Source: Mesorhizobium prunaredense
GTDB taxonomy: Bacteria; Pseudomonadota; Alphaproteobacteria; Rhizobiales; Rhizobiaceae
DNA: 64,000 nt
Reading direction: 5' to 3'
Assembly (NCBI RefSeq): GCF_900156895.1
Contig: NZ_FTPD01000067.1
Span: 447,570 to 511,569, forward strand
The stretch's first letter is position 1, and every line of letters starts with the position of its first letter. A program made the translations under genes and the position numbers. This document shows, in pieces, positions 59,752 through 64,000 of this stretch. The notes below the pieces were generated by a model. It had not been told where the DNA came from. It worked only from the letters and a program-made list of their open reading frames with translations, and made no database searches.

Positions 59752-60969
59752 CTATTCATGCCTCAGAGCGTCGATCGGATCGAGCCGTGCGCCGCGCAGC
59801 GCCGGGAAAAAACCGAACACCATGCCGATCAGCGCCGAGAAGCCGACGGCGAGCAGGATCACCGCCAGGCTTGGCGCAAACGGGATCGCCAGCGTCAGCG
59901 AGGCGAGGCCGGCCAGCGCCAGGCCGATCAGGATGCCGATGATGCCGCCGAGCAGCGACAGCACGGTCGCCTCGACGAGGAACTGAATGAGGATGTGCTT
60001 TTCATGCGCGCCGATGGCCAGCCTTATGCCGATCTCGCGGGTGCGCTCGGTGACCGACACCAGCATGATGTTCATGATGCCGATGCCGCCGACCAACAGG
60101 CTGACGCCGGCGACCGCACCCAGCATGCCGGTCATCGTCGTGGTGGCGCTCGCCATGGCGTCGGCGATCTGGGTCATGTCGCGTATCGAGAAATCGTCTT
60201 CGCGGTCCGGCGGGATGCGGCGTGCATCGCGCAAAATGTCCTCGACGCGCGGCAGCAGCTCGGTGGTCGGCGTCCGGTCGTCGGCGGCGACGTAGATCGA
60301 GTCGATGTCGCGGTTGCCGGCGATGCGGCGCTGGTAGGCGGCGAGCGGCATCAGCACGACATTGTCCTGGTCCTGGCCGAAGCCAGTATAGCCCTTCGGC
60401 TCGAGCAGGCCGACGATCTTGCACGAGGTGCGGTTGACGCGAATGATCTCGCCTTCGGGGTCGCCGGCGCCGAAGAACTGCTGGCGCACGGTTTCGCCGA
60501 TCAGGCAGACGCCAGTGCCCGAGCGGATTTCCGAATCGCTGAACGGGCGGCCCGAGACCAGCTTCCAGTCGCGCGCATCGAGATAGGCGCTGTCGGTGCC
60601 GGTGACACCCGACGTCAGGCTTTCGGTGCCGAAGATGACGCGGACCTGCTTTTGCGAAGCGGGCGAGATGGCGCGGGCGCCGCTCAAATGTGCGACAAGC
60701 GCGGCAAGTTCCTTGCTGCCGAGCGGATTTGTGGCCTGGTCGAGTCCTCCCGGTCCGCCGGGCCCAGCCGGGCGGCCGGGGCGGACAACGAGCAAATTGC
60801 TGCCGAGCTTGGAAATGTCGGCCTTTACCTTTTCGGTGGTGCCTGAGCCGATGGTGAGCATGGCGATGACGGCGGCAACGCCGATGACGATGCCGAGCAG
60901 CGTCAGAAACGAGCGCAGCACGTTGCGGCGGACCGAAAGCAGCGAGAGGCGGACGGTTTCCCAGATCAT
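59752..60969 (-). CDS. MacB-type ABC transporter permease
   Basis: A 405-residue inner-membrane protein with MacB/FtsX topology: one N-terminal helix (about 20-40), a large periplasmic domain (about 45-275), and three C-terminal helices (about 285-310, 330-360 and 370-395). RNVLRSFLTLLGIVIGVAAVIAML and NIMLVSVTERTREIGIRLAIGA are the family motifs. Together with MacA and the separate ATPase it exports a lipoprotein, peptide or lipid, pushing it outwards through a partner. Here ATPase and permease are separate genes. Confidence 0.9.
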   Translation of the reverse strand: MIWETVRLSLLSVRRNVLRSFLTLLGIVIGVAAVIAMLTIGSGTTEKVKADISKLGSNLLVVRPGRPAGPGGPGGLDQATNPLGSKELAALVAHLSGARAISPASQKQVRVIFGTESLTSGVTGTDSAYLDARDWKLVSGRPFSDSEIRSGTGVCLIGETVRQQFFGAGDPEGEIIRVNRTSCKIVGLLEPKGYTGFGQDQDNVVLMPLAAYQRRIAGNRDIDSIYVAADDRTPTTELLPRVEDILRDARRIPPDREDDFSIRDMTQIADAMASATTTMTGMLGAVAGVSLLVGGIGIMNIMLVSVTERTREIGIRLAIGAHEKHILIQFLVEATVLSLLGGIIGILIGLALAGLASLTLAIPFAPSLAVILLAVGFSALIGMVFGFFPALRGARLDPIDALRHE

Positions 60970-61087
60970 GGTCTAGAGCCTGATCCATCCCGATAGAACC
61001 GGGATGGGGCTCTATCTCTGTGTTTAGCCATGATCTCTTCCGAAAACCGGATTCCACTTTTCGCTGACGCGGTCCTTCGGTTCGGGA
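60970..61087. repeat. Double-hairpin intergenic repeat, second family (copy C)
   Basis: AGAGCCTGATCCATCCCG with GGGATGGGGCTCT, then CATGATCTCTTCCGAAAACCGG and GGTTCGGGATCATG, related to copies A and B. It lies between the ATPase and permease genes of one operon, and its outer base pair overlaps the ATPase stop codon. Confidence 0.8.
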
Positions 61088-61798
61088 TCATGGCTGGGCC
61101 ACCTCGAGATTCACAGCGTCGGAGGCGACGTGGCCGTCGAGGAAGCGGATCGTGCGCTCGGCATAAGCAGCGACATCGGCCTCGTGTGTCACCATGGCGA
61201 TGGTCAGGCCAAGCTCGGTGTTCAGCCGCGTCAGGAGCTCCATGATCTCGTGCGTGCGTGCGGTGTCGAGATTGCCGGTCGGTTCGTCGGCGACGAGCAG
61301 GGTCGGCCTGGTGACGATGGCGCGCGCGATCGCCACGCGCTGCTGCTGGCCGCCGGAGAGCTCGGCCGGCGTGTGGTGCTCGCGGCCGACGAGGCCGACC
61401 TCGGCCAGCGCTTTCATCGCAAGGTCATGTCGCTCGCGGGCGGCGGCGCCGCGATAGATCAGCGGCAGTTCGACATTTTCCACCGCGGTGGTGCGCGGCA
61501 GGAGATTGTAGCCCTGGAAGACGAAGCCGACATAGAGATTGCGCAGCATGGCGCGGCGGTTGCGGTCGAGGCGGCCAGCATCGATGCCCATGAAGCTGTA
61601 GGTTCCGGCCGTCGGTGTGTCGAGGCAGCCGATGATGTTCATCGCCGTCGACTTGCCCGAGCCGGACGGACCCATGATGGCGACGAATTCACCGCTGCGG
61701 ATGGCAAGATCGACGCCAGCCAGCGCATGGACCGTGGCCTCGCCCTGGCCATAGCTTTTCCAGACCTTGTCGAAGGTGATGAGCAGCGAGCCCGACAT
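61088..61798 (-). CDS. MacB-type ABC transporter ATP-binding subunit
   Basis: A 236-residue ABC ATPase of the LolD/MacB branch. Walker A GPSGSGKST (about residues 41-49), signature LSGGQQQRVAIARA, Walker B LLVADEPTGNLD and MVTHE switch are all present. ATG 61798 is 4 bases after the MacA stop. The stop codon falls inside the repeat at 60970-61090, and the permease follows 118 bases later. Confidence 0.95.
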   Translation of the reverse strand: MSGSLLITFDKVWKSYGQGEATVHALAGVDLAIRSGEFVAIMGPSGSGKSTAMNIIGCLDTPTAGTYSFMGIDAGRLDRNRRAMLRNLYVGFVFQGYNLLPRTTAVENVELPLIYRGAAARERHDLAMKALAEVGLVGREHHTPAELSGGQQQRVAIARAIVTRPTLLVADEPTGNLDTARTHEIMELLTRLNTELGLTIAMVTHEADVAAYAERTIRFLDGHVASDAVNLEVAQP

Positions 61799-61802
61799 GA
61801 TT

Positions 61803-63095
61803 TCAGCTCTGCTGCTGCGCTGCGGTGATGACTTGCGCACCTTCTGCGAGACCGGAGGTGATCTCGGTCAGCTCGCCATCGGTGGAGCCGACCTTGACGT
61901 TGACCGGCCGAGGCCGGCCATTCTCCAGCACGTAGAGCGTGCGCGAGCCGTCGGTAGGCTGCGCCGTCGCCTGGCGCTGGCGGTTGCCACGTGGACGGCC
62001 CATACGGCCGGTGAACAGGTCGCTCAGGCTCCACGCTCGGGCAGCAGATGCCGCCGGCCGGTAACGGAAAGCTGTCGACGGCACGGTGAGCACGCCCTTG
62101 GCCTCTCTGGTGACGACCGAAACGGTGGCAGTCATGCCGGGCCGCAACAGAAGCTCGTTGTTGTCGACCTCGAACCGCGCGTCGTAGGTGACGACGCCGT
62201 CGGTCGTGACCGAGGCATAGGAGATGTCGCGGATCTCGGCATCGAATGGCCGCTCGGGAAAGGCGTCCACGGTGAAGCGGGCATGCTGGCCGGGCTTGAC
62301 CGCGCCGATGTCGGCCTCGTCGACCGCTGCCTTCAACTCCATGTTCCTGAGGTCGGCGGCGATGACGAACAGCACCGGCGCTTGCAGCGAGGAGGCAACC
62401 GTCTGGCCGGGATCGACCGAGCGCGTCAGAACGATGCCGTCGATGGGCGCATAGATGGTGCTTTTGGCGAAGTCCGTCTGCTGCGCCTTGAGATCGGCAT
62501 TGGCGATGGCCAGATTGGCTTTGGCGCTGTCGAGCGCTGCCTTTGAGCGGTCGCGCGTCGCTGTCGCCGCTTCAAGCGACTGGTCAGTCGCCATGCCGCG
62601 CTTGGTGAGCGCCGCCGCGCGCGCAACCGCCCTTTCGTTTTCGGTGAGGGTTACGGTGGCGGTCTCGACATTGGCAGCCGCCGCCTTGGCGGAAGCCTCG
62701 GCGCGCTCGATCTGCACCTCCAGCTTGGCCGTATCGAGCGCCGCCAGCACATCGCCCTTCTTCACCTGCTGGTTCTCGTTGACCGCGACCGAGCGGACGA
62801 CGCCGGACAGTTCGCTCGAAATGTCGACCTGGGTGAGGGGCTGCAGTGTGCCGGTCGCCGATACTTCGACCGTGAGATCGGCGACAGCGGCCGGCACAGT
62901 GGTATAGTCGATCTTGGCGGGAGACGCGGCATACCATTGGTACCCCGCCAGGCTTGCGGCGACGACGACCAGCACAAGCAGGCCATAAAGCCAGCCGCGA
63001 CGCCGTTTCTTCTTCAGACCCAGGCGGTCGAGCCCGAGTGCCGTCTCTATGTCGGAAGTGGATTCCGTCTTTGGCAGATTGACAATCTGGTCCAC
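61803..63095 (-). CDS. MacA-type periplasmic adaptor (efflux membrane fusion protein)
   Basis: A 430-residue periplasmic adaptor anchored by an N-terminal helix (about 35-55). The lipoyl halves (EVSATGTLQPLTQVDISSEL, then APIDGIVLTRSVDPGQTV) flank a long coiled-coil hairpin (about 115-225). GMTATVSVVTREAKGVLTVP is the beta-barrel region. A Gly/Arg-rich loop (about 355-375) is unusual. It links the ABC pump to an outer-membrane channel, which is not encoded nearby. First gene of the operon. Confidence 0.9.
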   Translation of the reverse strand: MDQIVNLPKTESTSDIETALGLDRLGLKKKRRRGWLYGLLVLVVVAASLAGYQWYAASPAKIDYTTVPAAVADLTVEVSATGTLQPLTQVDISSELSGVVRSVAVNENQQVKKGDVLAALDTAKLEVQIERAEASAKAAAANVETATVTLTENERAVARAAALTKRGMATDQSLEAATATRDRSKAALDSAKANLAIANADLKAQQTDFAKSTIYAPIDGIVLTRSVDPGQTVASSLQAPVLFVIAADLRNMELKAAVDEADIGAVKPGQHARFTVDAFPERPFDAEIRDISYASVTTDGVVTYDARFEVDNNELLLRPGMTATVSVVTREAKGVLTVPSTAFRYRPAASAARAWSLSDLFTGRMGRPRGNRQRQATAQPTDGSRTLYVLENGRPRPVNVKVGSTDGELTEITSGLAEGAQVITAAQQQS

Positions 63096-63220
63096 GCCGG
63101 ACCCCTATAATACCAGTGATGTCCCAACCGGTGCACTGATCAGGCCGAATGGTTCAAATATCAAATTAAATTTCGCCCATGTTTGGGCCCTGTTGGGATT
63201 GAGGCAGAAGGTTTTCTACA

Positions 63221-64000
63221 ATGCTGACCCGGAATTACTTACTTTACGACGTGTTCACCACCGAGCGGCTGGCCGGCAATCCGCTTGCCGTCGTGCTGGA
63301 CAGCAAAGGGCTGGACACGGCGGCGATGCAGGCCATCGCGGGCGAGTTCAACCTGTCGGAAACCGTTTTCGTGCTGCCGCCTGACAATCCCAAGCACCGC
63401 GCCCGCATCCGCATCTTCACGCCCGATTATGAGATGCCGTTCGCCGGCCATCCGACGGTGGGCGCTGCGATTGCGCTTTCCGAGATGGCTGGCGATGGCG
63501 ACACCGCCGGCATCTTTGTCCTGGAAGAAAACATCGGCCCGGTGCGCTGCGCCGTCAGCAAGCACGATGGCGCCAGCTTTGCCGAGTTCGACCTGGCCAA
63601 ACTGCCGGAGCAGCTGGAATTGTCCGCTGACCCGGAGGCGATCGGGGCGGCACTTGGCCTGGGGCCGCACGAAATCGGCTTCGAAAACCATCGCGTCTCG
63701 TTCTGGTCGGCCGGCGTGCCCTACGTGACCATTCCGGTCGCCGATCTGGAGGCGGCGGCCCGGATAAAGCTGGACAACCAGGCGTGGTCGGAACTGGCGC
63801 CTCGCAAGAGCGATTGGGCTCTCGCCAGCCCGTATGTCTATTGCCGCGAGACGGTGAACCACGACAGCGCCTTTCATGTCCGCATGATCGTGCTGGGCAA
63901 TCCATCCTATGAAGACCCGGCGACCGGTTCGGCAGCCGCCGCCTTCGCCGGCGCGATCATGCATTTCGACGGCCCGAGAGAGGGTGTTTCCCAGCGTTGG
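63221..64000 (+). CDS. PhzF-family isomerase/epimerase (partial, 3' end outside window)
   Basis: The frame is open from ATG 63221 to the end of the window, 260 residues. YLLYDVFTTERLAGNPLAVV is the PhzF opening; LSETVFVLPP carries the catalytic Glu region, RIFTPDYEMPFAGHPTVGAA the GHPT motif and SYEDPATGSAAAAFAG the conserved DPATGSA. PhzF proteins act as isomerases on small substrates; in most genomes the substrate is unknown. The last ~40 residues are beyond the window. Divergent from the macA gene. Confidence 0.9.
   Translation, partial: MLTRNYLLYDVFTTERLAGNPLAVVLDSKGLDTAAMQAIAGEFNLSETVFVLPPDNPKHRARIRIFTPDYEMPFAGHPTVGAAIALSEMAGDGDTAGIFVLEENIGPVRCAVSKHDGASFAEFDLAKLPEQLELSADPEAIGAALGLGPHEIGFENHRVSFWSAGVPYVTIPVADLEAAARIKLDNQAWSELAPRKSDWALASPYVYCRETVNHDSAFHVRMIVLGNPSYEDPATGSAAAAFAGAIMHFDGPREGVSQRW

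Noticed and set aside
1..64000. tRNA, rRNA or intact transposase genes
   Set aside because: None was recognised in a read of both strands; only a serine recombinase fragment at 56089-56304 was found.

Overview
The window looks like chromosome of a Mesorhizobium-type alphaproteobacterium (Hyphomicrobiales, Phyllobacteriaceae). Pointers are DUF768, BA14K and DUF6894 family proteins, the hflC-DUF2065-degP order, an ilv attenuator of the rhizobial kind, palindromic repeats of rhizobial type, and GGAAC-N17-GTT promoters of the EcfG general stress sigma factor. The genus is inferred from gene content and could not be checked by search.

Region 1 to 26 kb is mostly core chromosome: the end of hflC, a DUF2065 gene with a palindromic element inserted in frame, the periplasmic protease degP, serB/miaA, a diguanylate cyclase, a HerA-like ATPase, a flavin monooxygenase, the attenuated ilvB-ilvN operon, a LysE-type exporter, a cobalt-type nitrile hydratase operon (alpha, beta, activator), a RecD-like helicase, pdxJ, kup, then three regulator-target pairs (HxlR/NmrA-like, MarR/GST, TetR/DUF1772), ilvC and terC. 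Repeat elements lie between several of these genes.

Region 27 to 38 kb is more accessory: small orphan genes and gene remnants, an AraC regulator, a GGDEF-EAL protein and a tight five-gene signalling operon (32109-37127). That operon encodes a degenerate HATPase-like protein, a STAS domain fused to a methyltransferase, a Cache-HAMP-PP2C phosphatase, an intact HATPase kinase-like protein and an intact STAS protein. It looks like a partner-switching circuit of the Sia/Hsb/Rsb type with an extra, apparently inactivated kinase/STAS half carrying a methyltransferase. It is my best candidate for an undescribed system. A DNA ligase remnant without its catalytic lysine follows.

Region 38.7 to 56.4 kb holds cardiolipin synthase with an EEP-family partner, small stress genes, a surface-glycan block (GH1-like, UDP-galactopyranose mutase, glycosyltransferase, GH43-like), a DUF892 stress cluster, a PHB-depolymerase-like esterase, a Crp/Fnr regulator, manganese catalase and several tiny proteins, with remnants of DUF768, a glycosidase domain and a serine recombinase. 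EcfG-type promoters precede manganese catalase, two small proteins and the BA14K protein.

Region 56.4 to 64 kb is a PilZ protein, BA14K protein, an EEP phosphatase, a Nudix-like protein, a MacA-MacB type export operon split by a repeat, and the start of a PhzF-like gene. No tRNA, rRNA, CRISPR array or intact transposase was seen.
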